Below are positions 52,269 through 60,980 of a stretch of DNA of 64,000 nt, in pieces (position 1 is the first letter of the stretch; each line of letters starts with the position of its first letter). The DNA lies in assembly GCF_003285015.1 (NCBI RefSeq), contig NZ_QMFB01000021.1, positions 62,001 to 126,000 on the forward strand. Reading direction: 5' to 3'. A program made the position numbers and the translations under genes. This stretch comes from Paenibacillus contaminans. GTDB taxonomy: Bacteria; Bacillota; Bacilli; Paenibacillales; NBRC-103111. The notes under the pieces are model-generated. The model saw nothing but the letters and a program-made list of their open reading frames with translations. It did no database searches and had not been told where the DNA came from.

Positions 52269-53264
52269 CTAGATAAAAATAATCAATACTTTGAAAATAA
52301 GGAAAGCAAGCAGCATCGAAATCGGGATCGTGATCGCCCACGTCATAACCATCCGTCCGACGACGCTCCAGTTAACCGACTTCGGCCTTAATGCCGTGCC
52401 TGTCCCAATAATCGAAGACGTGATAACGTGAGTTGTGGAAAGCGGCATCCCGAACGCCGTAGCCGTCTGCAAGACGGAGAAAGCGGTGATATCGGACGTG
52501 AAGCCGTTCATCGGCTCGATTTTGAAAATTTTCCGGCCGACCGTTTTGATGATCTTCCAGCCGCCCACCGATGTTCCTAAGCCCATGGCAGTCGCCGCCG
52601 AAAGCTTGACCCACAGCGGAACATGCATCTCGGTCAGCTGTCCCTGTGCTACAAGAGCGAATACGATAATCCCCATCGCCTTCTGGGCGTCGTTCGTCCC
52701 GTGAGAGAAAGCCTGCAAGCCCGCCGATACGATCTGCATCGTTCTGAACGTACGGTTGAACTTGCTCGGAGAGCCGTTGCCGAGAAGTTTGACGATCCAT
52801 TTGACGAGATTCATGAAAATGAATCCGACGACGAACGCGATAAGCGGCGATAAAATCAAAATAATAATGATTTTATTGAAGCCTGCCCAGTTGAGCCCGC
52901 TAAAGCCCGCTCCGGCGATAACCGCTCCCGCAAGGGACCCGATCAGCGTGTGGGAAGAGGATGACGGGATTCCGAAATACCAAGTAAGCAAATTCCAGAG
53001 TATTGCGGAAATAAGAGTTGCGACGATGATTTCCAGTCCATGTTCGATCTTAAAAGGATCGGCGATGCTTCCGCCAATGTTTTTGGCGACGCCTTCGAAC
53101 GTAACGGCCCCTACGAAATTGAGAACCGCCGCATAAAATACGGCAAACCTAGGATTCATCGCCTTGGTGGAAACCGAAGTCGCAATCGCATTTGCGGTAT
53201 CGTGGAATCCGTTGATGAAGTCGAACAACAGGGCTAAAATTACAATTATGACAAGAAGTGTCAC
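52269..53264 (-). CDS. Inorganic phosphate transporter, PiT family
   Basis: A 331-residue membrane transporter that imports phosphate (as a metal-phosphate complex in PitA) with protons. The duplicated signature is visible: FDFINGFHDTANAIATSVSTKAM near the N-terminus and AFSHGTNDAQKAMGIIVFAL in the second half, each with the conserved N-D or D-x-A-N core. GIPSSSSHTLIGSLAGA and GMPLSTTHVITSSIIG are the paired substrate-path motifs. The start is GTG at 53264, six bases after GGGAGG; a longer frame is unsupported. The usual neighbour, a PhoU-like DUF47 gene, is absent here. Confidence 0.94.
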   Translation of the reverse strand: MTLLVIIVILALLFDFINGFHDTANAIATSVSTKAMNPRFAVFYAAVLNFVGAVTFEGVAKNIGGSIADPFKIEHGLEIIVATLISAILWNLLTWYFGIPSSSSHTLIGSLAGAVIAGAGFSGLNWAGFNKIIIILILSPLIAFVVGFIFMNLVKWIVKLLGNGSPSKFNRTFRTMQIVSAGLQAFSHGTNDAQKAMGIIVFALVAQGQLTEMHVPLWVKLSAATAMGLGTSVGGWKIIKTVGRKIFKIEPMNGFTSDITAFSVLQTATAFGMPLSTTHVITSSIIGTGTALRPKSVNWSVVGRMVMTWAITIPISMLLAFLIFKVLIIFI

Positions 53265-53337
53265 GTTACGCCTCCCGAGCGTTGCAAAATGTCGAAATTG
53301 CACACTCGATTATTTTATGTATTTTTCGTAAACAAAG

Positions 53338-53889
53338 TCAAGCCGTCTTGCCAAGAAGCTCGAAACCGGCAATCGCGTACAGAGCCATAAGCGGTATTTT
53401 GCCTATTCCCGTTGCGATCGAGAACGTCCGGAACGGAATGCGGGTAACGGCGGCGTATATATTTATAGCTTGGGCAGGAATGACCGGAATCATTCTCGAC
53501 AGCATAATCGATACGAAAGGATGCCTCTCAATGAATGCTGTAAACTTGTCGAGTCCCTTGTACTTGGCGAGCAGCTTGCGTCCCTTGCTTGCACCCATGG
53601 CTCGAATGATGGCAAGCATGAATATCGCAGCCAGAGTCGAGCCGGCCCAGCTGAGCGCGATGCCCGCCGCCAGACCGTATTTGGCGGCCATTAAGCCGCT
53701 CATAACGCCGTAAGGAATAAGGGGCACCGGCAGCATAGCGACCAGCGTCGCGGCCCCCAGCATAAGAAGGACCGGCGGGCGGCTCCCCTCTTGAATCCAT
53801 ATCCGCAGCTCGTCTCTGTAAAGGACGGCAAGCAGGACGAAGCCGGCATACAGCAGAACGACCAAGTATTTATTAATTCGGCTCAGCAT
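53338..53889 (-). CDS. TVP38/TMEM64-family membrane protein (DedA superfamily)
   Basis: A 183-residue membrane protein with about five hydrophobic segments. The family core is seen in LVAMLPVPLIPYGVMSGLMAAKYG and ALSWAGSTLAAIFMLAI, followed by ERHPFVSIMLSRMIPVIPAQAINI, the conserved R-x-x-P-V-x-P region. DedA-type proteins move phospholipids or act in membrane homeostasis; the substrate here is not known. The ATG at 53889 is about 16 bases after AAAGGA, which is long, but no better start exists. It lies downstream of copA on the same strand by 71 bases. Confidence 0.87.
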   Translation of the reverse strand: MLSRINKYLVVLLYAGFVLLAVLYRDELRIWIQEGSRPPVLLMLGAATLVAMLPVPLIPYGVMSGLMAAKYGLAAGIALSWAGSTLAAIFMLAIIRAMGASKGRKLLAKYKGLDKFTAFIERHPFVSIMLSRMIPVIPAQAINIYAAVTRIPFRTFSIATGIGKIPLMALYAIAGFELLGKTA

Positions 53890-53960
53890 AGATGTCGGTA
53901 CGGCATCCTTTCTTCGTTTATCGGAATGCAGACGGGTGGAAGCGGAACGGAACCGGTCGG

Positions 53961-56384
53961 TTATTTTCTTAACGGAGCCGGGTTCGCCCGCTGCAAGCGA
54001 AGCGCATTCAGCACGACGGAAATGGAGCTCAGCGCCATTGCCGCGCCTGCAATCCATGGAGCGAGCAAACCCGCTGCCGCTATCGGAATGCCCAGCGAAT
54101 TATAGGCCAGCGCCCAAAATAAATTTTGCCTGATATTGCCCATCGTCAAGCGGCTCATCTCGATGGCGTCGGCAATACCGTTCAGATCGCCCCGCATGAT
54201 CGTAATGTCGGCGGCCGATATCGCGACGTCGGTCCCCGTGCCAAGCGCCATGCCGATATCGGCCGTGGCCAGTGCAGGCGCGTCGTTGATGCCGTCGCCT
54301 ACCATCGCCACTTTATGACCCTTGGATTGCAGCATGCGGACTATTTGCGCTTTGCCTTCCGGAAGCGCATCCGCAACGACTTCGCCGATACCGGTTTGCC
54401 TTGCGATCGTTTGCGCGGTTCTGCGGTTATCGCCTGTCAGCAGGATCACGCGCAAACCTAGCTTGCGAAGTCTGGCTACCGCTTGACGGGACGATCGCTT
54501 GATCGTATCGGCGACCGCGACTAGGCCGGCGAAACGGCCGTTTACGGCGGCAAGCACGACCGTTCTGCCGGATTCCTCAAGCTCCGAGATACGCGCGCCG
54601 ACATGACGCACGGCAATGCCGTGCATGTCCATAAGCCGGCTCGTCCCTACGAGGACCGTTTGTCCTTCGACAACGGCGCGTACCCCGCAGCCCGGTATCG
54701 CCTCGAAGGATACGGCTTCGGGTATCGCGATGCCCCGCTCTGCAATGCCGGCGACGATCGCTTCGGCAAGCGGGTGCTCGGAGCCTTGCTCCGCGGCTCC
54801 GACAAGCCGCAAAAACCGCACTTCGTCCTGCATAACCGCGACGACGTCCGTCAGCGCAGGCTTCCCCTCCGTGACGGTGCCGGTTTTATCGAGCAGCACC
54901 ACATCGACCTTATGCGCCGCTTCCAGCTGCTCCCCGCCCTTGAACAGAACTCCCAGTTCGGCGGCGCGCCCGGAGCCGGCCATGATGGAGGTCGGAGTCG
55001 CCAGGCCGAGCGAGCATGGACAGGCTATAACCAGAACGGCAATCAGCTTCTCAAGCGCCCCGGGAAAATTGCCGGGCGCCGCCCACCAATACCAGATGGC
55101 GAAAGCGCCCGCCGCAGCGGCGATGACCGCCGGCACAAAAACGCCCGATATGCGGTCCGCGACCCTCTGAATAGGCGCCTTGGACCCTTGAGCCTCTTCG
55201 ACGACGCGAATAATTTGCGCCAGCCTCGTTTCTCTGCCGACTTTAATCGCCCGAATCGTCAAGACGCCGTTCTTGTTCAGCGTAGCGCCGGTTACGGCGT
55301 CCCCCTTGCTTTTCTCTACCGGCATGCTCTCCCCGGTCAGCATCGCTTCGTCAACGGATGAAAACCCCCGGACGACTATACCGTCGACAGGCACGGTCGA
55401 ACCCGGCTTCACGATCAGGATGTCGCCCGGAACGACTTCCTCGGCGGGAATTACCGACTCCTTTCCGTCCCTGACCACAATCGCCGACTTCGCCTGCAAA
55501 TTCATCAGCTTTTTGATCGCATTGGTCGTCCTGCCCTTAGCCAGCGCCTCCAGCCATTTGCCGAGCGCAATGAGCGTAATGAGCACCGCACTCGTCTCAA
55601 AATAAAGCGCCGGTCCATGCTGCCCGATACCGCCGGAAATAACGACCTGCGCTACGCTGTACCCGTATGCGGCGGAAGTGCCCAGAGCGACCAGGACGTC
55701 CATGTTTGCGCTGCCGTTTCGGAGCGCTTTGAACGCCGCGGTATAAAAACGGCCGCCCACGAGAAACTGGACCGGCGTAGCCAAAATCATCTGGAAGACG
55801 GGGTCCGTCAGAAAACCCGGTGTCCAAATGCCGGACGTGAAGGCAAAATGGCCGGTCATCGCCCACAGCAGGGGCAGCGTTAATAACGCCGATATCATAA
55901 ACGAGAAGCGCTGCCACTCGATTTCCGCTTTCCGCCTCGCCGTTTCCGCATCTGCACCGCTGTCCTGCTTGAGTCTCGCTCCATAGCCAAGCTTGTTCAC
56001 TTTATCCGCAAGCTGTTCTGGCGTCACCAAACCTCCCGCAAATTCGACATGCGCCGTTTCGAGCGCAAGATTAACGTTGACCCCGCTCACGCCGGGAAGC
56101 TTCGCCAAACCTTTCTCGATGCGGGCGGCACATGCGGCGCAAGTCATGCCGGTAATGAAGAAATCGGCGCTTTCCTTAATCGTGCCGTATCCCAGCTGCA
56201 CGATCCTTTGCTCGATTTGCGGCCAGTCCGTGCGGGCGGGGTCATAGGAAACGGACGCTCTGTCGAGCGCCAAATTAACGGCTGCCTCGACGCCGTCAAG
56301 TTTATTCAAGCTTTTCTCGATGCGGGCGGCACAAGCCGCACAAGTCATGCCGGTAATCGAAACCGTCGCTTGGCGGTTCCCCAC
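53961..56384 (-). CDS. copA: Copper-exporting P1B-type ATPase
   Basis: An 807-residue membrane pump that exports Cu(I). Two N-terminal metal-binding domains each carry GMTCAACAARIEK (near residues 12 and 78). The membrane part has the transport motif ACPCSLGLATP. The catalytic loop has DKTGTVTEGKP (phosphorylated Asp), SEHPLAEAI, and GDGINDAPALA. The TGES motif is in MLTGESMPVEK. The start is GTG at 56384, eight bases after GGGGGAGG. It is the third gene of csoR-copZ-copA, with a hairpin between copZ and copA. Copper specificity follows from CPC and the CxxC domains together with its neighbours. Confidence 0.96.
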   Translation of the reverse strand: MGNRQATVSITGMTCAACAARIEKSLNKLDGVEAAVNLALDRASVSYDPARTDWPQIEQRIVQLGYGTIKESADFFITGMTCAACAARIEKGLAKLPGVSGVNVNLALETAHVEFAGGLVTPEQLADKVNKLGYGARLKQDSGADAETARRKAEIEWQRFSFMISALLTLPLLWAMTGHFAFTSGIWTPGFLTDPVFQMILATPVQFLVGGRFYTAAFKALRNGSANMDVLVALGTSAAYGYSVAQVVISGGIGQHGPALYFETSAVLITLIALGKWLEALAKGRTTNAIKKLMNLQAKSAIVVRDGKESVIPAEEVVPGDILIVKPGSTVPVDGIVVRGFSSVDEAMLTGESMPVEKSKGDAVTGATLNKNGVLTIRAIKVGRETRLAQIIRVVEEAQGSKAPIQRVADRISGVFVPAVIAAAAGAFAIWYWWAAPGNFPGALEKLIAVLVIACPCSLGLATPTSIMAGSGRAAELGVLFKGGEQLEAAHKVDVVLLDKTGTVTEGKPALTDVVAVMQDEVRFLRLVGAAEQGSEHPLAEAIVAGIAERGIAIPEAVSFEAIPGCGVRAVVEGQTVLVGTSRLMDMHGIAVRHVGARISELEESGRTVVLAAVNGRFAGLVAVADTIKRSSRQAVARLRKLGLRVILLTGDNRRTAQTIARQTGIGEVVADALPEGKAQIVRMLQSKGHKVAMVGDGINDAPALATADIGMALGTGTDVAISAADITIMRGDLNGIADAIEMSRLTMGNIRQNLFWALAYNSLGIPIAAAGLLAPWIAGAAMALSSISVVLNALRLQRANPAPLRK

Positions 56385-56440
56385 TGCGGCTTCCTCCCCC
56401 GGTTCGGAATCTCCACATCTTATTCATTCGAAAAAACCGC

Positions 56441-56465
56441 AAAAGCACGGCAATGCCGCGCTTTT
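56441..56465 (-). terminator. Intercistronic hairpin between copZ and copA
   Basis: AAAAGC-x-CGGC pairs with GCCG-x-GCTTTT around AAT. On the minus strand it is followed by TTTTGCGGTTTTTT. It may partly terminate transcription, making CopZ more abundant than CopA. Confidence 0.6.
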
Positions 56466-56471
56466 CCGGCG

Positions 56472-56675
56472 TTATTTTGCAACGTCGTAGCCTTGGTCTT
56501 CAATGGCCGTCTTGATTGCGTCAACCGAAACGGTTTGTTCGTTATATTTGACCGTTACCGATTTGCCCGCCAAATCGACCTTACCGTCCGCACCGAGCTT
56601 CTTGACGGCCCCCTCGACGGCGCTTACGCAATGCCCGCAGGACATGCCCTCCACCTTCAACGTGATCTCTTTCAT
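56472..56675 (-). CDS. copZ: Copper chaperone, heavy-metal-associated domain protein
   Basis: A 67-residue cytosolic protein made of one HMA domain. It binds Cu(I) through GMSCGHC near residues 10-16 and delivers it to CopA and CsoR. The family pattern EGMSCGHCVSAVEGAVKKL and the closing AIKTAIEDQGYDV are intact. The ATG follows GGGAG. It lies between csoR and copA on the same strand. Confidence 0.95.
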   Translation of the reverse strand: MKEITLKVEGMSCGHCVSAVEGAVKKLGADGKVDLAGKSVTVKYNEQTVSVDAIKTAIEDQGYDVAK

Positions 56676-56775
56676 CGTTTCATTCTCCCTTCCCTCTTGT
56701 CGCCCCTTTGAGGCTTCCTACAGCCGATTATTCGAGCTTCAGACCGCTATATGATCATGTTTATGCAAATCATTA

Positions 56776-57120
56776 TTATTTCAGTAGCTTGTTTACCGTT
56801 TTGAGCAGTTCGTCGATAACGGCATTATCGCCTTCCTGGATACGTTCGATTACGCAGCTCCGCATATGGCCTTCCAGCAGAAGCTTGCCGACGCCGTTCA
56901 AGGCGGCTTGTATCGCGCTGATTTGGTTAAGCACGTCATCGCAATACGTATCTTTCTCGATCATGCCCTTCACGCCGCGAATTTGTCCTTCGATCCTGTT
57001 AAGCCTGGCGACAAGCGTCGCTTTCGTTCGTTCGGAGTGATGGCTTTTGCGCCCTTCATCGTCTGTGTGGCAGCAGGAGGCGTTCGTTTCGTCGTGTTGC
57101 GCGTCAATAGCTTCGTTCAT
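56776..57120 (-). CDS. csoR: Copper-sensing transcriptional repressor
   Basis: A 114-residue four-helix-bundle repressor that releases DNA when it binds Cu(I). The metal ligands are Cys in DTYCDDVLNQ and the His and Cys in EGHMRSCVIE, the C-H-C set of CsoR. The N-terminal ~30 residues are an extra Cys- and His-rich tail (ASCCHTDDE) not needed for the core fold. The ATG at 57120 follows GAGGTGAGG; a GTG nine bases upstream is possible. It is the first gene of the copper operon. A CsoR-type operator lies within its promoter at 57145-57174, so it controls its own operon. Confidence 0.95.
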   Translation of the reverse strand: MNEAIDAQHDETNASCCHTDDEGRKSHHSERTKATLVARLNRIEGQIRGVKGMIEKDTYCDDVLNQISAIQAALNGVGKLLLEGHMRSCVIERIQEGDNAVIDELLKTVNKLLK

Positions 57121-57144
57121 CTTCCTCACCTCACCTCTCCTTCC

Positions 57145-57174
57145 ATGCTATCATACCCCCATAGGGTATGTCAA
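57145..57174 (-). promoter_or_regulatory. CsoR-controlled promoter of the copper operon
   Basis: On the minus strand TTGACA (57174-57169) is followed after 18 bases by TAGCAT (57150-57145). Between them lies the inverted repeat CATACCC / GGGTATG with a five-base centre (57152-57170), the known GC-rich CsoR operator pattern. Repressor binding would cover the spacer. Confidence 0.85.
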
Positions 57175-57249
57175 TGTTGCAAAAAAAGACGAGCCAGCCA
57201 TGTACGGCCGCCTCCCCTTTCATCTTTTGCACCATGCTGCTTTGCCATG

Positions 57250-57981
57250 CTAACTATCCAAATCGTCTTCATCCCCGTCTTCCGATTCGATCCGGAGACA
57301 GTATCCGACTCCGCGCACCGTATGAATGAGCGGAGGCCGAAAGCTTTGATCGATTTTTTTGCGCAAATACCCGATGTAGACGTCCGTTATGTTCGTATCT
57401 CCGACAAAATCATAACCCCAAACCTGCTGAATCAGCTCTTCGCGGCGAAGCACCTCGCCGGTCCGCTCCAGCATATAGACGAGCAGATCGAATTCCTTGG
57501 GCGTCAAGTCGATCGGCTGGCCCGATCTTACGACGGTACGAGCCTTCGTATCGACCTCGAGCTTATCGATATGCAGCAAATGCGCAGGGCGGGAAGACGT
57601 TTCCGGCAGAGAAACCTTCGCGTACCGAAGGCATGCCCGAATGCGCGCAAGCAGCTCTTCAATGGCAAAGGGCTTCGTGATGTAATCGTTCGCGCCCTGA
57701 TCCAGTGCGGCTACTTTATCCGGCGTAGCCGACCGCCCGGACACCATAATAACCGGCATCCGCTTGCCGGCCGCCCGCAGTCTGCGCAGCACCTCCATTC
57801 CGCTCAGCTCCGGTAAAATCACGTCGAGCAAAATGAGGTCCCATTCGCCCTCCAAAGCCTTTTCGAGCCCTTCACGTCCCGTAGCGGCGCTCGCGACGGC
57901 ATACCCGTCGTGCGAGAGCTCCTGCTCGAGCAGCCATCTCGTCTCCTGTTCGTCATCCACGACCAGTATGTTTTCGTTCAT
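57250..57981 (-). CDS. OmpR/PhoB-family response regulator (orphan)
   Basis: A 243-residue response regulator. The receiver has DDE near residue 9-11, the phospho-acceptor Asp near 53 (LILLDVILPE) and Lys in ITKPFAIEE. The C-terminal winged helix contains TPKEFDLLVYML, NITDVYIGYLRKK and GVGYCLRIE, then an acidic tail (SEDGDEDDLD). The ATG follows AGGGGACG. No kinase gene is next to it in the window; the neighbours are the copper operon and a cell-wall hydrolase. The partner kinase must lie elsewhere, or the regulator is used by several kinases. Confidence 0.93.
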   Translation of the reverse strand: MNENILVVDDEQETRWLLEQELSHDGYAVASAATGREGLEKALEGEWDLILLDVILPELSGMEVLRRLRAAGKRMPVIMVSGRSATPDKVAALDQGANDYITKPFAIEELLARIRACLRYAKVSLPETSSRPAHLLHIDKLEVDTKARTVVRSGQPIDLTPKEFDLLVYMLERTGEVLRREELIQQVWGYDFVGDTNITDVYIGYLRKKIDQSFRPPLIHTVRGVGYCLRIESEDGDEDDLDS

Positions 57982-58166
57982 CTCCTGCGTCCCCTACCGC
58001 TTACGCCCGATTTTGATCCGTTATGCAGCGTATTTCAATAGTTACCGCATAATGCTTGCCTGCTGCCCTGCCCTGCGGAACGTTTTTTGAAGTTAGTTTG
58101 GGCCGTAATACGCGAAAATATTAACAGATTCGCAATACGGGCCGCTCCTCGCATGAACGCAAAAAA

Positions 58167-58193
58167 GAAGTCCGAGCCTTTCGGCCGGACTTC
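58167..58193 (-). terminator. Terminator of the NlpC/P60 gene
   Basis: GAAGTCCG with an inner GCC/GGC stem pairs with CGGACTTC. On the minus strand it is followed by TTTTTT. It lies about 30 bases after the stop codon. Confidence 0.85.
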
Positions 58194-58224
58194 CTCTTCA
58201 CTTGCCTATGCAGCTTGTCCTCTG

Positions 58225-58728
58225 TTAGAGAACGCGGCGTGCTGTGATGTAGTGGCTCTTCCACCAGCTGCTGTTCATATTCGAGAACGTGACGCCCTGA
58301 GGGTTGCCGTACGTATTCAAAAACTTGCCGTTGCCCGCGTAAATGCCGACGTGAGCGATTTTCCCTTTGGAGCCTGCAGTCGAGAAGAAAACAAGATCGC
58401 CTTTTTTCAGCTGACTTTTTGGAACATATTTTCCGACCGTCGCTTGTTGTTTGGACGTGCGCGGCAGCTTGATGCCGAAATGCTTGAACACATGCTGCGT
58501 AAACGAAGAGCAGTCGAACGCGGCTGTCGTGGCGGTCGAAGCGCCGAAACGATAAGGCCGGCCGAGGTAGTTGTCGCCGTAGCTGATGATTTTGTCGCCC
58601 ATTGTTTGAGCTGAAGTTGCAGCGCTAGCCTGTTGAGGCGCCAGCGTAAGCGTACCCGTAACGGCCAGAGTGACGCTTAGGCCGATTGTGGCCATACTTT
58701 GCACAAGGCGTTTCTTGATGTTGATCAT
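58225..58728 (-). CDS. Secreted NlpC/P60-family cell-wall endopeptidase
   Basis: A 167-residue exported protein that cleaves peptidoglycan stem peptides (D-Glu to diamino acid bond in relatives). The signal peptide ends near residue 36 (QQASAATS). The papain-like core has the nucleophile Cys near 73 (AAFDCSSFTQHVF), the His near 126 (KIAHVGIYAGNG) and a polar third residue in GKFLNTYG, where Asn takes the place of the more usual His. There is no binding domain such as LysM, so it is a single-domain enzyme. The ATG follows AAGGAGG at about 12 bases. The leader can fold into a hairpin (58748-58785). Confidence 0.92.
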   Translation of the reverse strand: MINIKKRLVQSMATIGLSVTLAVTGTLTLAPQQASAATSAQTMGDKIISYGDNYLGRPYRFGASTATTAAFDCSSFTQHVFKHFGIKLPRTSKQQATVGKYVPKSQLKKGDLVFFSTAGSKGKIAHVGIYAGNGKFLNTYGNPQGVTFSNMNSSWWKSHYITARRVL

Positions 58729-58747
58729 GATGTGGTATTTCCTCCTT

Positions 58748-58785
58748 GGGTTTCAGTAGTAAGGCCATTTGCCTACAACCCACTA
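58748..58785 (-). other. Structured leader of the NlpC/P60 gene
   Basis: On the minus strand GGGTT pairs with AACCC and encloses GTAGGC-AAAT-GGCCTTAC. It ends a few bases before the AAGGAGG ribosome binding site. It could affect translation; I do not see the conserved parts of a known riboswitch. Confidence 0.35.
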
Positions 58786-58925
58786 TACCATGAGAAAAAA
58801 TGCCCACATTTACCACATCGCCTTGAAAGCGCGATCAATCAACGGCTTACGCCGGTTTCTAAGAATTCAATAAGAATATTCTCATCCTTTATTTATTGCA
58901 ATTTCCCCTCAGTGGAACATCGACC

Positions 58926-60626
58926 TTATTTATCCAAAATAACCTGCTGAGCCCTCAGACTTTGCTGCAGCAATTCGATCTGCGCTTCGCTCGGCTCATC
59001 GACCGAAAATTTACGGCTCAAGGAAAGCGCAGCGGCCGTTCCCGCCGCATCTCCGAGCATAATCAAGTTCGGATATACGCGCATCGCCGTCCATGCGAAC
59101 GAATCCATATTGGCTGCGTAGCCGGGAATCAGCACATTCGTCAGCTTCGGCGAACGCAGCACGTCGTAAGGAACGTACCACGGCTCTTTGCCGAGCGGAT
59201 TGGAAAGCTGCTCCCCTTTTTTATAAGAATTCGAGTCAAAATGATAATAGCCGAGTCCGATCCGCCGGTCGAAATACCGCTCGTCATTCCCCGTCACGCC
59301 GTCCTTATCTAAGGCGAAACGGTAGGTTCGGGTCGCAGGATCCGCCACATTCGCCGTATGAATGCTTTCGCGGATGTACAAGGTTTCCCCTACGACGGGC
59401 TCGCCGTCCTTCATGACCAGCTCCGCATTCTCCAAGCCGTTCAAATGCCGCAGCATTTGGATAAACTCCGGCTTGCTTATTTCTTGCAGAGCAAGCTCGC
59501 GGGCGGCCTCAGGGGCCATTCCGCCGCTTTCCGGATAAACGACGCCGCCGGCTTCCATATCCCGGATCGTCTTGCGGGCATCGACATTGTAGATCAGGAG
59601 CATGTTCATCCAAAATTCCATATCCTTGGATCCCGCTTCGCCCTTGCCGGAATAGCCGTCCTCCCCCGCATTGTAAGGTTTGATACGGAAAAGAGGCGAA
59701 GCCGCGTCATAAGCGGCAATGACAGGGTTGCTGCGCATCTCGTGACCGGCCCACAGCTGGAAAGAGCCTTTGTAGGTAAGCGCCTTTCCCTGAAGCTTGG
59801 GATCGATTACCGCTTTGGCTGCGTCCAGCCCTTTGAGCTTAAACATAAGCGTGGCTGCCATTTGCGCCCCGTCCGGATTCTGGTCCTCCCGTCCTACGGT
59901 GCCGACAAACGCGCCGCTAGTGCCGACCAGCCTCCCCGTCTCCGAAGCGTCCACGAACAAAGGCGCTCGTACCTTCCGCTCTCCGGCGCCGCCTCCGAAG
60001 CGATAGTAGCTCTTCTCGTTTTTAACGAGCGATTGCGTGACGATCGATTCGATTTCGAATGTTTCCGCTTCATCCGTTTCCGTCGCCGACGGTTTGGCGC
60101 TTGCGGCTGACGGAGCCGGGCGCATGTCGCTGGAAAGAGCCGTCACCGCCTTTTTGGACTTGGCGTTCGTTCCGTCCGAGTCGGCCTTTAGGTTAACCTT
60201 CGTAATATCGGTCTCATACGAGATTTCAACGTTTTTGTGGGCGCTCAGCTTGCGAGCCAAATAGGATTCGAAAAGCTCCGGAGGGAAAACCGCGGTTACG
60301 TCCTGCATAAAATAATAAAACGTGCCGGCCTGCGAGCCTTCATAGCTCGGTTTAACGCCTTGGGGCAGCGATTTGGGCTTGTAATAATTGACGTCGAACA
60401 GATTTTGCCTGCCGAGCGTCAAAATGGATCCGAGCGCGCGCTCGGGGACGACCATTAGTATTTTCATCTGTTTATTGGTCCGTTTGGCCGCAAGCGCGGT
60501 GGAAACGGCTTGCGGACCGCCGCCGTATATGACCAGGTCATACTGATGCTTGTCGTAGCGAAACGACGCAAAAACAACCAAAAGAGCGAGCGCAGATGTG
60601 GTGAATGTAAGAAGGAATTTGCTCAA
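58926..60626 (-). CDS. Membrane-anchored FAD-dependent oxidoreductase
   Basis: A 566-residue flavoprotein with an N-terminal signal anchor (FLLTFTTSALALLVVFASF) followed directly by an FAD-binding Rossmann motif, YDLVIYGGGPQAVSTALAA. The pattern LFVDASETGRLVGTSGAFVGTVGRE (in part) and PGYAANMDSFAWTAMRVYP with MLGDAAGTAAALS at the C-terminus match the FAD-dependent oxidoreductases of the PF12831 type. A flexible Ser/Ala/Lys-rich insert lies near residues 155-190. An exported or membrane-facing flavoprotein is unusual because FAD must be loaded before or after export. The start is TTG at 60626, preceded by GGGGG. Substrate unknown. Confidence 0.85.
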   Translation of the reverse strand: MSKFLLTFTTSALALLVVFASFRYDKHQYDLVIYGGGPQAVSTALAAKRTNKQMKILMVVPERALGSILTLGRQNLFDVNYYKPKSLPQGVKPSYEGSQAGTFYYFMQDVTAVFPPELFESYLARKLSAHKNVEISYETDITKVNLKADSDGTNAKSKKAVTALSSDMRPAPSAASAKPSATETDEAETFEIESIVTQSLVKNEKSYYRFGGGAGERKVRAPLFVDASETGRLVGTSGAFVGTVGREDQNPDGAQMAATLMFKLKGLDAAKAVIDPKLQGKALTYKGSFQLWAGHEMRSNPVIAAYDAASPLFRIKPYNAGEDGYSGKGEAGSKDMEFWMNMLLIYNVDARKTIRDMEAGGVVYPESGGMAPEAARELALQEISKPEFIQMLRHLNGLENAELVMKDGEPVVGETLYIRESIHTANVADPATRTYRFALDKDGVTGNDERYFDRRIGLGYYHFDSNSYKKGEQLSNPLGKEPWYVPYDVLRSPKLTNVLIPGYAANMDSFAWTAMRVYPNLIMLGDAAGTAAALSLSRKFSVDEPSEAQIELLQQSLRAQQVILDK

Positions 60627-60655
60627 TGGATTGGCCCCCAGACCTGTGGTACAAC

Positions 60656-60742
60656 AAGGATAAACGGCTTCGCCGTCCTAAACGCTTTCGAAGAAAGCGA
60701 CATCGTAAGCATAAGCTCGGACGCGCGCGTTTACCGTTGAAA
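60656..60742. repeat. Dispersed hairpin repeat, single copy
   Basis: This unit begins AAGGATAAACGGC and ends GCGCGTTTACCG. Its core (GCTTTCGAAGAAAGC, then a TCGTAAGCATAAGCT stretch) is almost identical to unit 2 at 19067-19149. It lies 30 bases upstream of the FAD oxidoreductase start in the 557-base gap 60627-61183. Confidence 0.85.
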
Positions 60743-60928
60743 TATAAGCGCTTGTTATGTGAAACATAATTCTTATATTTGGACAAATGTCTTCCGTTTT
60801 CTTCAGACGAGCGGCTTTTGCCGGGCGTGCGAACGATCGGCAATGGACAGCCTTCTCGAGACTTTGACCAAAGCGGCAGCGGTTCGTCCTTATCGTGTAA
60901 GCTATATTTTTAAGATGCGGTCGTACAC

Positions 60929-60980
60929 AAACGCTGCGCCGTCCCTTCTGTTGGGAGCGCCCGTTTACTGGAAAATGGAA
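60929..60980. repeat. Degenerate copy of the dispersed repeat
   Basis: The segment keeps the order AAACG, GCGCCGTCC, a CC...GGG hairpin, GAGCGC, CGTTTAC and GGAAAATGGAA, as in the 89-bp units at 51919-52184, with several substitutions. It has decayed but is still recognisable. The rest of the gap 60743-61117 has no gene that I can support. Confidence 0.55.

Noticed and set aside
58087..58614. Plus-strand frame opposite the NlpC/P60 gene
   Set aside because: It crosses a terminator and is antisense to a protein with intact signal peptide and catalytic residues.
58729..58925. Possible c-di-AMP (ydaO-type) riboswitch before the NlpC/P60 gene
   Set aside because: Such riboswitches often precede cell-wall hydrolases, but only one simple hairpin is seen and the conserved multi-helix core is not recognisable.
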